From Martinezella lusitana (lineage in GTDB: Bacteria; Pseudomonadota; Alphaproteobacteria; Rhizobiales; Rhizobiaceae), in contig NZ_WUEY01000024.1 in NCBI RefSeq assembly GCF_010668395.1, forward strand, positions 1 through 64,000: 64,000 nucleotides of DNA, in the 5' to 3' direction. Both the position numbers and the translations under genes were made by a program. Below, in pieces: positions 1 to 8,045 of this stretch (its first letter is position 1; each line of letters starts with the position of its first letter). Below the pieces are notes generated by a model. That model ran no database searches. It was not told the DNA's origin and saw nothing but the letters and a program-made list of their open reading frames with translations.

Positions 1-527
1 GACGGGCCTAAGCGTGGGCGCAAGGCAAAGGTATAAAACATCGAAAACGGTGAAGTCTGCGGATGCGGGCTTCACTCGTGTTCTAGGCGGTCTCCCCAAC
101 CACCTTTTTGGGCTGGGCAATGCCGGTTCGCTTTCCCGAGCATAAGCCTATCTTCTCTGCTGGACGAGTATCCGTCATAGCAATCGATAACATGACCAGC
201 GATTTCCAGTTCGAGCACTCTGGCTTTGACCTGCTGTCGATCAGAACAGTAGGTTCTCGCCGAGATTGTCCAGCGCCGCCGCGATGTGAAGACTGCCAGG
301 CGCTTGCCCGTCGAAATCCGGTTTTCATATGAGGGGACAGGCAAGTCAAACAACCAAACTAAATGCTCTTTCTACGATCGAGTGCGCATGCAACTTGGTT
401 AAGTCGCTGAGGCGGCGTTTACGCAAATAAATGGAAAGCGATACTGTAGACGGAAGCTATTGACTTAGCGCCAATTGCGATAGCAAGTGACGTCTATCGA
501 GTTTAGCTGCATAGCGCGGAGGCGCTG
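1..527. other. region without a supported gene
   Basis: The first 36 bases read in frame as DGPKRGRKAKV followed by a stop. This basic tail could be the C-terminus of a plus-strand gene that starts before the window, but it is too short to name. Between 37 and 527 there are only short overlapping frames on both strands (for example 72-353 and 83-349 minus, 108-332 plus). None has a convincing ribosome site or a recognisable motif. I see no RNA gene, repeat or insertion-sequence end here. Confidence 0.4.
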
Positions 528-1034
528 ATGGTTGGACGGAACATAACAATCAGACGCATTGATGCTGAGAGCGTAGATGCGTTTAGGCGCATCCGTCTGG
601 AAGCTCTCAGCGCTGAACCTGCATCCTATGCGAGTAGCTATGAGGACTGGGCCGCTTTTTCAGCGGAGGAATGGAAACAACGTCTGAGCGAACCCGTGTT
701 CGTCGCATTTGAGAATAACGAACCTGTGGGCTTAATAGGCTTGCTTAGACAACGTCCAAGGAAGATGGTTCACCGTGCCACGATTGTTATGGTCTATGTG
801 CGCAAGGGCTTGCGTGGCGGCGGACTTGCCAGGAATCTTTTTCAGGTCGTTACAGACTATGCCCGATATTGCGGAATTCGTCAGTTGGAACTGGTTGTGA
901 GTGCAGAGAATTTAGCCGCAATACGATTTTATCAGCGTGAAGGCTTTGTCGCGGCCGGGAGAATACCCAATGGCTTTTTTCAGGATGGGAGAGAGATCGA
1001 CGAGATCATCATGGTGTGCCGGTTAATCCGTTAA
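528..1034 (+). CDS. GNAT family N-acetyltransferase
   Basis: A 168-residue protein covering one complete GNAT fold, predicted to move an acetyl group from acetyl-CoA to an amine. The acetyl-CoA pyrophosphate loop is visible around residues 88-110 (VRKGLRGGGLARNL, the R/Q-x-x-G-x-G/A pattern). The C-terminal motif NLAAIRFYQREGF at 128-140 is typical of the family. The ATG at 528 follows GCGGAGGCGCTG, a usable ribosome site. The gene stands alone, between a gene-free leader and a convergent LysR gene. The acceptor substrate cannot be inferred; small-molecule or antibiotic amine and protein N-terminus are all possible. Confidence 0.88.
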   Translation: MVGRNITIRRIDAESVDAFRRIRLEALSAEPASYASSYEDWAAFSAEEWKQRLSEPVFVAFENNEPVGLIGLLRQRPRKMVHRATIVMVYVRKGLRGGGLARNLFQVVTDYARYCGIRQLELVVSAENLAAIRFYQREGFVAAGRIPNGFFQDGREIDEIIMVCRLIR

Positions 1035-1463
1035 GGTACTTATATCATAAGAATTAATCTGACATTTTCCATCACACAGGACGGGTGACGACGGCGATCC
1101 TGATCAAGCTAAGCTGTTTGCTTGAACCGACTTCGGAGACGACAACCGTATCCGGCTTCGGGCGGCCATCCCGGTGAGGATGGCACCCAATATTTCCGGA
1201 GCAATTCCAAGGGCTCAACAAATTCAGGAAACTTACCGCCCTTGCTATGCAATTATCTTCTACGGAAACAATTCATAAACTTCAACGGCCTCGTAGGTGT
1301 CGGCGATTTGCAACTGGTTCAAACGAATTAAGCATTGATCGGCGGAGCGACCGTTTCATCACGGCATTGCCGCGACCGATCGCCTTGCATCTGATCTTGA
1401 CATTCCCCAATTCATGTAGAGCTTGCGCGCCGGATGGTTCCCTTATCGACATACTTAGCAATC
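1035..1463. other. gene-free interval between convergent genes
   Basis: About 430 bases between the acetyltransferase and the LysR stop codon. Only short frames occur. On the minus strand near 1390-1440 a fragment reads HPARKLYMNWGMS, faintly like the last motif of a GNAT protein, but it is too short to call. I see no clear terminator hairpin with a T tract. Confidence 0.35.
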
Positions 1464-2372
1464 CTAGTGAGGCCGGTTAACCGCTTCGAAGATGGCCTCG
1501 ATAACATCCATGGCCTTGTTCGAAAGCACCCGCCCCTTGCGCCAAATAATCACATACTCGTATGAGCCCGACGGAAGAAATGGACGGGAAACGACATCAA
1601 ATGCGTGGCACTGACTTGCAATGAAAGAGTTCGTAACGGCAACGCCATTACCCTGCGCGACAAATGCAATTTCGTGTCCTATCGCGTCAAAATATATCGA
1701 GATATCCGGTTCGACCATCGTATACAGCGCCGATTTGCTGCCCATGTGGGCCGATGCATGTTGGCGCTCTATTGCGATCAAACGTTCGCCTGCCAGGTCG
1801 GTGATCGAAACATGATCCTTTTCCGTCAGGCGGTGGCCGGGATGAAGCAGACATATGCTGCGTGCCGATGATAACGGTTTCCAATCAAGCAGTTGCGGGT
1901 CGAGTGGGAGACGCGCGATGCCGAGTTGGATTTGTCCGGATATCACTCTATCGACTATTTCGCTATAATGGCCGGCGGCAATCTTATAGATTGTATTTTT
2001 GTCGCTTCTCGACGCAGAGTTCACTACCTGAGGTATGAGGGTCAGGCCCAGAATATGTGGGACGCCAATGCTGACGAGCCGCTCTTCACTAACGGCTTCT
2101 GAGACGACATCTTCAACACGATTTACTTCGTAGAAAAGCTGATTTGTTAGCCGATACAGCCGGTTTGCCGGACCTGTCGCAACCAAGCGATAGTCGGTCC
2201 GATCGAACAGGCTCGTCTTCGTCAGGTGTTCGAGATGCTTTAGAGCCTGGCTCACCGCTGATTGTGTTATACCCAATCTCTTCGCTGCCATTCTCGCTGA
2301 GCCAGCTTCCATAATAGCTCTGAAAATCTCAAGATGGCGGACGGTTACGCCCTTAACATCTGCATCGTTCAT
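1464..2372 (-). CDS. LysR-family transcriptional regulator
   Basis: A 302-residue protein with the LysR layout. The N-terminal winged helix-turn-helix lies at about residues 10-70 (AKRLGITQSAVSQALKHLE), and the rest is a periplasmic-binding-like effector domain of normal length. It is transcribed away from the methyltransferase/MFS operon that starts at 2577. In this family that arrangement usually means the regulator acts on the divergent operon through sites in the shared 204-bp gap, where a 6-bp-arm inverted repeat (2415-2428) is seen. The effector is unknown. Control of the operon is inference from position. Confidence 0.92.
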   Translation of the reverse strand: MNDADVKGVTVRHLEIFRAIMEAGSARMAAKRLGITQSAVSQALKHLEHLTKTSLFDRTDYRLVATGPANRLYRLTNQLFYEVNRVEDVVSEAVSEERLVSIGVPHILGLTLIPQVVNSASRSDKNTIYKIAAGHYSEIVDRVISGQIQLGIARLPLDPQLLDWKPLSSARSICLLHPGHRLTEKDHVSITDLAGERLIAIERQHASAHMGSKSALYTMVEPDISIYFDAIGHEIAFVAQGNGVAVTNSFIASQCHAFDVVSRPFLPSGSYEYVIIWRKGRVLSNKAMDVIEAIFEAVNRPH

Positions 2373-2414
2373 GTGGATTCTTAGTCGGGTATTAGATCAG
2401 GTAATCATTATATG

Positions 2415-2428
2415 TATAAGAGCTTATA
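2415..2428. promoter_or_regulatory. candidate LysR operator, TATAAG-N2-CTTATA
   Basis: A perfect 6-bp inverted repeat separated by two bases, in the AT-rich divergent gap between the LysR gene (start 2372) and the methyltransferase operon (start 2577). It lies immediately before a TTGACG hexamer at 2431-2436 that could be the -35 element of the rightward promoter. Position and symmetry fit a LysR site, but no binding evidence exists here. Confidence 0.35.
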
Positions 2429-2576
2429 AATTGACGCAAGTCGATTATCTGCCAGATTTCTCTCATCAGTTGCCCCTTTTTCAGCTGCATCGTTTCGTTG
2501 AAACGGGTGTCGTGGACAGCGCCGCGGCATTCGATCTGTTGCGGCTTGGGGCGATCACCAGAGGAGGAGGACCACT

Positions 2577-3602
2577 ATGTTCACGTCAGAAGATTTCATG
2601 CGAGAGTGCGAAAGCGCGCCGAGGCTGAACGAAATGTCGGCGTTTTTCTCTGCAACGGCCGGGGGTATGTCTGGTGTCCCGCAGAAGGTGCCGGTGGCAG
2701 ATCCACGGTTGCTCGAGCGCGATCCTGATCTTATTCGGTTTGCAGCCGTCCATCGGGAACTGTGGGGGAAATTCGACCCTCATTATTTCGGTAGCATTCC
2801 ATATCGCCTCGAAGAGGAGGTGAGGCTTGGCGTCGCACTGCTGGAATATGGGAGGGAGAGGGGTAGCCTGGAAGCGCCGGTGGGATACTATATATTGGGA
2901 GCTGCGGAAGGCACTCTTGCTCGAACCTTGGCGAGTATGGCGGCCGGCTCGATCCGGACGCTGTCGTGCAGTCCTACAAAGGAGAACGAGGAGAGCTTTT
3001 TCTTCCATGGGAGACCCGAGTTTGCTTCGTTTTTCCTTGGGCCTTTTCACAAGCTTGCACCTTCCTTTCTCATGGCCGATCCCATACTGAAGCCCCTATC
3101 GAAGAAGTTCGATGTCATTTTCGAGGATACGACGTTCCAGATGTACTCTCCCAACCGGGAAGCGCAGATCGGATTTGTGAAGAGTTTCCTGAAGCCTGGC
3201 GGATTACTGCTCTTCGTCGAGAAGTTCCGGCAGACTGACGCCTTGGAATATGTCAGACGAGAGCTGCAAAAGGATTATGGCTACAAGGTGCGATTCTTTT
3301 CCCCCGACGAGATTGCTCAAAAGAATGCGGTCATCCTTAACCGCATGAATTTGAACGAAGTGACGCTTTCCGAAATGGGCGAGGCGATTGGCAGGCATTT
3401 TCAATACGCCTGTATCACTTGGAACAGCGGAAACTTTTATGCGGTTGCCGCAAGCGACGACGCCGACAACCTTGCGGACTTGGTTGGACGCATGTGTGAG
3501 CCCTGCATTCCCGAGGAATATGTCTATGAGGGCCTACCGCTTAGCTTGCAGGGGCTTTCATCGGAATTGCCAGGCTTTCGGTCCGTATCGAAGGTAAAGT
3601 GA
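2577..3602 (+). CDS. class I SAM-dependent methyltransferase-like protein
   Basis: A 341-residue soluble protein. After an N-terminal region of about 100 residues, the segment YYILGAAEGTLARTLA (about 104-119) resembles the glycine-rich SAM-binding motif I. DVIFEDTTFQMY (179-190) and LKPGGLLLFVEK (205-216) fit the later strands of a Rossmann methyltransferase. The first motif is G-A-A-E-G rather than the usual G-x-G-x-G, so the match is to a divergent member. The start has a strong ribosome site (AGAGGAGGAGG). Its stop overlaps the ATG of the MFS gene (TGATG), so the three genes 2577-6198 are translationally coupled. A role in making or modifying the product exported by the next gene is inference. 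Confidence 0.72.
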   Translation: MFTSEDFMRECESAPRLNEMSAFFSATAGGMSGVPQKVPVADPRLLERDPDLIRFAAVHRELWGKFDPHYFGSIPYRLEEEVRLGVALLEYGRERGSLEAPVGYYILGAAEGTLARTLASMAAGSIRTLSCSPTKENEESFFFHGRPEFASFFLGPFHKLAPSFLMADPILKPLSKKFDVIFEDTTFQMYSPNREAQIGFVKSFLKPGGLLLFVEKFRQTDALEYVRRELQKDYGYKVRFFSPDEIAQKNAVILNRMNLNEVTLSEMGEAIGRHFQYACITWNSGNFYAVAASDDADNLADLVGRMCEPCIPEEYVYEGLPLSLQGLSSELPGFRSVSKVK

Positions 3603-4852
3603 TGGGAGAGCCAGCTCGGGTGGAGTTCCGCGTTCCGAAGGACTGTTTTGGCGTGGCGTCGTTCTTGGCAGCGATACTCGTCTCAAATATCGGGCGGAAC
3701 GCGTATTTTGTCGGCATGGCCTGGGCTGTGCTCAGCCGAACGGGAAGCGTTGCGGCCGTGAGCTGGCTATTGCTCACGAGCAGCGCGGCCGTATTTCTGT
3801 CGAGCAGCCTACTGGGACTGGTCGCTGACAGCACTGACAAGCGGCGGCTGTCTTTCGGTTTGGACTTGCTTCGAGCCGCGATAGTGACCGTGACGGGTAT
3901 ACTTGAGATAGCAGGCGCAAGACCTTGGATCCTGTTTACCTCCATCGCTCTCTACTCGATGGCAGATCGAGGCTATTTGATCACGATGCAAAGCATGATT
4001 CCGGATCTTGTTTCTCGAGATCGGACTATTGGCGCCAATTCCCTGTTCTATCTTATGATGCAGTCAGGAAACTTCTTTGGCGCGCTCCTGGTGGCTATCC
4101 TGCTCGATCATATGGCGCATGGCGCTGTGCTGTTGGCGAATGCTGGCGCATTCGCGATATCAGCATCGATGCTAGCGCTCTTTCGATACCCGCCTGACGC
4201 TCGGATCAGCGGTCTTGGCTCGTCGATTTCAGGCTGGAAGGAGATATTCCCCGCTTTGCGGATTGCGCCGTCGCGCCTTCTTGGGCTGATCATCCTGTAT
4301 TGTGTCGCCTCTGCGGTCTCGATCCTGATAAACGTGCTGCTTTCGGGATATGTCTCAAAAGAACTTGGCGGTGACGTCATTTTGTTTGGCCGGATCGAAT
4401 CGGCATGGGCGATTGGCGCCATCGTTGCGTGCTTTGGGTTGGTTTTCAGGACTGGCGTAGTTCTCACAAGGGCTGGCCCTGCGCGCGTGCTGCTCCTGAT
4501 GGGGCTGGCGCTCACTGCTCTTCACGTGGTTCAGATGCCGTTGATGTCCGGTCTTACATTCCTCATTCTGGGCGGGCTCTACAATATTTGTCGGGTCAGT
4601 ATCGACGCCCTTGTGCAACAGTCGGTCGACAAGGCGTCAATCGGACGCGTCAAGGGAGCGTTGGAGACGATTGCCGCAGGCTTCGGGTTTGTCGTTTACG
4701 TTTCAATCGGCTTGGCGGCGAAGCTGACGTCAACTTCCATAATTCTTGCGACCTACGGTCTCGTGACGGTTTCGGTTGCGTGCGTCGCAATGTCGGCGCC
4801 GGTTGTACGACGGAAGATCGGGCGCCGCTTACGTCAAGGGACGAGCCGGTGA
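3602..4852 (+). CDS. MFS transporter, probable efflux
   Basis: A 416-residue polytopic membrane protein with the hydrophobic periodicity of about 12 helices expected for a major facilitator. The cytoplasmic loop after the second helix reads GLVADSTDKRRL, a recognisable version of the family's loop 2-3 motif. I chose the ATG at 3602, which overlaps the preceding stop; a GTG at 3599 is an alternative. Its own stop (TGA 4850-4852) overlaps the GTG start of the next gene. Placement between a methyltransferase and an unknown protein fits export of a small product, but substrate and direction cannot be read from sequence. Confidence 0.85.
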   Translation: MGEPARVEFRVPKDCFGVASFLAAILVSNIGRNAYFVGMAWAVLSRTGSVAAVSWLLLTSSAAVFLSSSLLGLVADSTDKRRLSFGLDLLRAAIVTVTGILEIAGARPWILFTSIALYSMADRGYLITMQSMIPDLVSRDRTIGANSLFYLMMQSGNFFGALLVAILLDHMAHGAVLLANAGAFAISASMLALFRYPPDARISGLGSSISGWKEIFPALRIAPSRLLGLIILYCVASAVSILINVLLSGYVSKELGGDVILFGRIESAWAIGAIVACFGLVFRTGVVLTRAGPARVLLLMGLALTALHVVQMPLMSGLTFLILGGLYNICRVSIDALVQQSVDKASIGRVKGALETIAAGFGFVVYVSIGLAAKLTSTSIILATYGLVTVSVACVAMSAPVVRRKIGRRLRQGTSR

Positions 4853-6198
4853 TTTCGGATTTGCGGATGACACTGCGACGGCTTCTGCCCGTGGTTGATG
4901 ACTATTGGGATCGGCCGCTGCGCGCCTACGCGGCCGCACTTTTCGAAGAGTTTCAGCCGGTACGGAACGATGTCAGACAAGACGCCTTCGCCCTGCTGGT
5001 CTCCCTGCTTAGCCGTAGAGCGGGGGATACTGGATACACCGTGATCGAGGTTCAGCGGTTGATCGACCAGCTGCGACGAAGGCCGGTCATTCAAACAGGC
5101 CCACACTGTCACCTGCTCATAGAGCCGGATGCGTTCTTTACGCATCTTTTCAGCGTTCTTGGCATCGAGGCGTATTCCGACAATTGGTATGTCTCTTATG
5201 GATCTTCGACGGTAAAATTCACTGAGCGCCAAAAAAAGGGTCCGGGTTGGTTGTTGCTGGACGACCGCAGCATCAATGTTTTCGGCCTTTCTCGCCGCAA
5301 GATGGATCCTTTCAGCATATGCGGACGACAGGCGCGACAGAAGTTCGAACTCGCGGTCGACGGTCCGCAGGATAATCATCCGCTCGTGGACAGCTTGAAG
5401 GCATGCCTTCCTAGGTCGGATTTTCCGTCGGCTTCGGAGGCAATCAAAGCGGCCAATCTGAACTTATGGCGATACTGTTTCGGGCAAAGACTTAATTTTC
5501 TGCAGATCGACGACACCGATGTCGCCGAGTTGACGGCAACGCACCTTATGGACGGGTCGTCTTGGCTCGCCGCAGAGTTCTTCGGCGCTTCTGGAATGGT
5601 GCAGGCGTTTCTCAGAGCTGCAAACGCACTCGCTGGCGACATTTGGGGCAAGTGGTTCAGACGAACGACGGACTTCTTTTGGCTGATTGTCGGCGGAAGG
5701 CTCAGACCGCTGAGGTTGATCGACGACAGGTTGGTCGACGAGACGGGCCTCTACGTCGTTCATTGCTCGCCTTTGCCGCTGGCGAGCGCGCTCATGAGTG
5801 GCGAGATCGTCCCCAACCTTTTCATCACATTCCTGGTATTGTCGATCTTGCCTGGAACGCGCGTATTGGGTGGCAGCCGGCAGGTCGTCTATTATCCCAT
5901 CATGAGGCATCTACTTCTATCAACGCTTGAGACAGTTTCCTCTCCATCCAACCGACAATTGGCGCTGGCGATCGCCCAGGATGACGCGCCCGGCGTCTGG
6001 GGGCACCGAACCATCGCGCCGTTCCGTGAGGACCCCTGGAGCCTCCTGTCCGCAGCCGGAACGAGTGGAACCGACGAGATGCTCTTGTATTCCGGTCAAA
6101 TGACGCTCGGCAGGAGCAGCGGTAGCCTGCCCGGATTTTCGGAGGACCCGCTATGGCAGGAGTTGGCCAGACAGCCGAAAACCAGGCCGATCTGGTGA
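4849..6198 (+). CDS. protein of unknown function in methyltransferase/MFS operon
   Basis: A 449-residue protein I cannot assign to a family. The start is a GTG at 4849 overlapping the MFS stop (GTGA), with an in-frame ATG at 4867 as alternative; the same frame stays open upstream to 4405, but that part is a shadow of the MFS gene. The sequence looks globular, with no signal peptide. A TGPHCHLL stretch at about residues 83-90 with two close histidines is followed by aromatic-rich sequence. Moderately hydrophobic stretches occur near residues 265-280 and 315-335, so membrane association is possible. Tight coupling to the two preceding genes argues that it belongs to the same pathway, perhaps as a biosynthetic or tailoring enzyme (inference). 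Confidence 0.75.
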   Translation: MISDLRMTLRRLLPVVDDYWDRPLRAYAAALFEEFQPVRNDVRQDAFALLVSLLSRRAGDTGYTVIEVQRLIDQLRRRPVIQTGPHCHLLIEPDAFFTHLFSVLGIEAYSDNWYVSYGSSTVKFTERQKKGPGWLLLDDRSINVFGLSRRKMDPFSICGRQARQKFELAVDGPQDNHPLVDSLKACLPRSDFPSASEAIKAANLNLWRYCFGQRLNFLQIDDTDVAELTATHLMDGSSWLAAEFFGASGMVQAFLRAANALAGDIWGKWFRRTTDFFWLIVGGRLRPLRLIDDRLVDETGLYVVHCSPLPLASALMSGEIVPNLFITFLVLSILPGTRVLGGSRQVVYYPIMRHLLLSTLETVSSPSNRQLALAIAQDDAPGVWGHRTIAPFREDPWSLLSAAGTSGTDEMLLYSGQMTLGRSSGSLPGFSEDPLWQELARQPKTRPIW

Positions 6199-6338
6199 GT
6201 TTGCGGAAACCTTTCGGCGCCGGGGGGCTTTATCGCAATTCGCGGGTGGCCGATCATGACACGTCCTCACGCGGACTGGTGACGAATTATCCAGCTATCG
6301 TTAGAGGCGCCGAATACGCCTGACCGACACGTGATGAC

Positions 6339-6359
6339 GAGTATACTCCGTAGATGAAT
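6339..6359. promoter_or_regulatory. candidate operator containing GAGTATACTC, copy 1
   Basis: The perfect 10-bp palindrome GAGTATACTC occupies 6339-6348, and the following 11 bases continue the likeness to a second copy at 14622-14642. The two 21-base segments agree at 19 positions. This copy ends 15 bases before the start of a small XRE-type regulator gene, so it would sit on or just after its promoter. Repetition in front of two regulators of one family suggests a bound operator. Confidence 0.6.
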
Positions 6360-6373
6360 GCGCAGCAACGCGC

Positions 6374-6643
6374 ATGACTGCGAATATGAATATTCGTGAG
6401 ATTTTTGCGCTGAACCTTCGCAGGTCGCGTCACGCCAAAGGCTTGTCTCAGGAGAAGCTTGCGCATTTGGCCAACATCGATCGTACCTATGTGAGCTCCC
6501 TGGAAAGGTGCGTTTACAGTCCGACCATCGATATGCTCGCCACTCTCGCAGAGATTCTCGAGGTTGAGCCGAGTGACCTGATCAAGTCGACCACGCCCGT
6601 GGCAAGTCACGGAGACCACTCCGCTTCGGATATCGGGAAATAA
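6374..6643 (+). CDS. small XRE-family helix-turn-helix regulator
   Basis: An 89-residue protein that is almost entirely a Cro/C1-type DNA-binding domain. Helix-turn-helix residues lie at about 10-65 (RHAKGLSQEKLAHLA, then DRTYVSSLERCVYSPTI), followed by a short polar tail. The start could also be the ATG at 6386, four codons later; neither has a strong ribosome site. It runs toward the end of the peptidase T gene and follows the unassigned three-gene operon by 175 bases. The palindromic site at 6339-6359 lies directly upstream, and a matching site precedes a second small XRE gene at 14670, so the two may share or cross-regulate targets. Confidence 0.85.
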   Translation: MTANMNIREIFALNLRRSRHAKGLSQEKLAHLANIDRTYVSSLERCVYSPTIDMLATLAEILEVEPSDLIKSTTPVASHGDHSASDIGK

Positions 6644-6696
6644 GGGTCTCGTAGCGTTGGCGCCTCGTCCCAGAGGTTAGCAGCGCCGATCTCCAT

Positions 6697-7947
6697 TCAG
6701 GAGAACGCCGCCTTTTGGCTAGCGCCCTTTGAAGCGAGACTGCACATCATCGCCGCAACCTCGAACGATTTGATGAACGCCGGGATTGGAAGAAATTCGA
6801 ACCGCGAATGAAAGTTGTAAGCGCCGGTGAACATGTTCGGTGTCGGGATTCCGCGTTCGGACAACACGGCACCGTCAGTGCCGCCGCGCATGGCGATGAG
6901 TTTCGGGTCGATTCCTAGTTTCTCCAGGGCTCCAAAGAGTAGATCCGCCGGCGGTCGATCCCGGCAAAGACTTGGACCGAAGTTGCAATAGGTGTCCGTC
7001 AATTTGCACTCAATCGTCCCGGCGGGATATTGCAGCCGAAGAGCCTCCGCAACCGCCATAATTGTGCGCTTTCGATGGTCGAAGCGCGATTGGTCGAAAT
7101 CGCGGATCAGGACCTGCAAGGTGGCTCTGCTATCATTGGCGAGGAGATCCGAGAACCAGAAGAAGCCTTCCCGGTCGTCTGTGTGCTCAGGCGTATCATT
7201 TCGGTCGAAATGGTTGATGAAGTCGACCGCCATCAAAAGGGGGTTCACAAGTGTACCCTTAGCCGCCATCGGATGGGCGCTGACCCCGGTAAACGTGATC
7301 TCCGCTGATGCGGCGTTGAAGTTGTCGAGGGCGATCTCGCCGATCTCGCAACAATCGATCGTGTAGGCGAATTCGCAGGGAAAGCGGGCAAGATCCAGCG
7401 CCTTTGCACCACGCAGCCCGATTTCCTCGTCGGGAACAAAGGCAACAAACACATCGCCGTGCGGACCCCGATCTTCAAGATACTCCAGCAAGGTCATGAT
7501 CACTGCGATGGCAGCCTTGTTGTCCGCACCAAGTACGCTGGTGCCATCGCTGGTAATGATGTCCTGCCCTCGCCAACGGCCGATCTCAGGATGGTCGGCA
7601 ACGCGTAGCCAGATGTCCTCGCCGGCGTTCAGGCACAGGTTATCGCCGACGAAACGGTGGATTTGAGGTCGAATGTTCGGGGACAATCCGACGTCGGCAG
7701 TATCGAGATGCGCGATGAAGCCGATGCGTGGCGCGTGAGGCAGGCTGCCACGCTTGACGCCGGTGACGATAGCAACGTCATCGAGAACGACATCGTCGAT
7801 ACCCATCATTTCAAGTTCGCCTGCCAGCAGCCGTGCGAGTTCCTGCTGACCCGTCGAAGAGGGCAGGACAGACGAGCTGGCATTGCTTTGGCTCTCTATC
7901 GCGGCATAGCGGAAGAACCGCTCGACGAGATTGCTACGAATATCCAT
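6697..7947 (-). CDS. pepT: peptidase T (tripeptide aminopeptidase), M20 family
   Basis: A 416-residue cytoplasmic di-zinc peptidase, the normal length for PepT, which removes N-terminal residues from tripeptides. Visible metal and catalytic residues are H80 and D82 (FIAHLDTAD), D142 (VLGADNKAA), E174-E175 (VPDEEIG), D198 (YTIDCCEIG) and a late histidine in NFHSRFEF. GTSVLGADNKAAIA is typical of PepT rather than of other M20 peptidases. It is the last gene of a six-gene leftward operon (binding protein, two permeases, double ATPase, CapA-like, PepT), so it probably hydrolyses peptides brought in by that importer. The gene before it is 98 bases away, with a GC-rich hairpin between. Confidence 0.92.
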   Translation of the reverse strand: MDIRSNLVERFFRYAAIESQSNASSSVLPSSTGQQELARLLAGELEMMGIDDVVLDDVAIVTGVKRGSLPHAPRIGFIAHLDTADVGLSPNIRPQIHRFVGDNLCLNAGEDIWLRVADHPEIGRWRGQDIITSDGTSVLGADNKAAIAVIMTLLEYLEDRGPHGDVFVAFVPDEEIGLRGAKALDLARFPCEFAYTIDCCEIGEIALDNFNAASAEITFTGVSAHPMAAKGTLVNPLLMAVDFINHFDRNDTPEHTDDREGFFWFSDLLANDSRATLQVLIRDFDQSRFDHRKRTIMAVAEALRLQYPAGTIECKLTDTYCNFGPSLCRDRPPADLLFGALEKLGIDPKLIAMRGGTDGAVLSERGIPTPNMFTGAYNFHSRFEFLPIPAFIKSFEVAAMMCSLASKGASQKAAFS

Positions 7948-7974
7948 TTTCGTGCTTCCTTATTGAGAATAGAT

Positions 7975-8007
7975 GCCGCCCCGCCATCGCCGGGTCGGTG
8001 GGGCGGC
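7975..8007. repeat. GC-rich inverted repeat between capA-like and pepT genes
   Basis: Eleven-base arms (7975-7985 and 7997-8007), complementary except at one position, flank an 11-base loop. The hairpin lies between the CapA-family stop and the PepT start on the transcribed minus strand. No T tract follows on that strand, so it looks more like an RNA-stability or attenuation element than an intrinsic terminator. Partial read-through into pepT would lower its expression relative to upstream genes (inference). Confidence 0.5.
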
Positions 8008-8045
8008 CTCGACTTGTGTCAGGGGCTGATCGGTGTCTTCCTAAG

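Noticed and set aside
1390..1440. Possible GNAT remnant (HPARKLYMNWGMS) on the minus strand
   Set aside because: A single 13-residue resemblance without a start, other motifs or spacing.
4405..4848. Upstream extension of the unknown protein by about 148 codons
   Set aside because: The extension overlaps the MFS gene in another frame, and its product is arginine/glycine-rich noise. The GTG overlapping the MFS stop is a better start.
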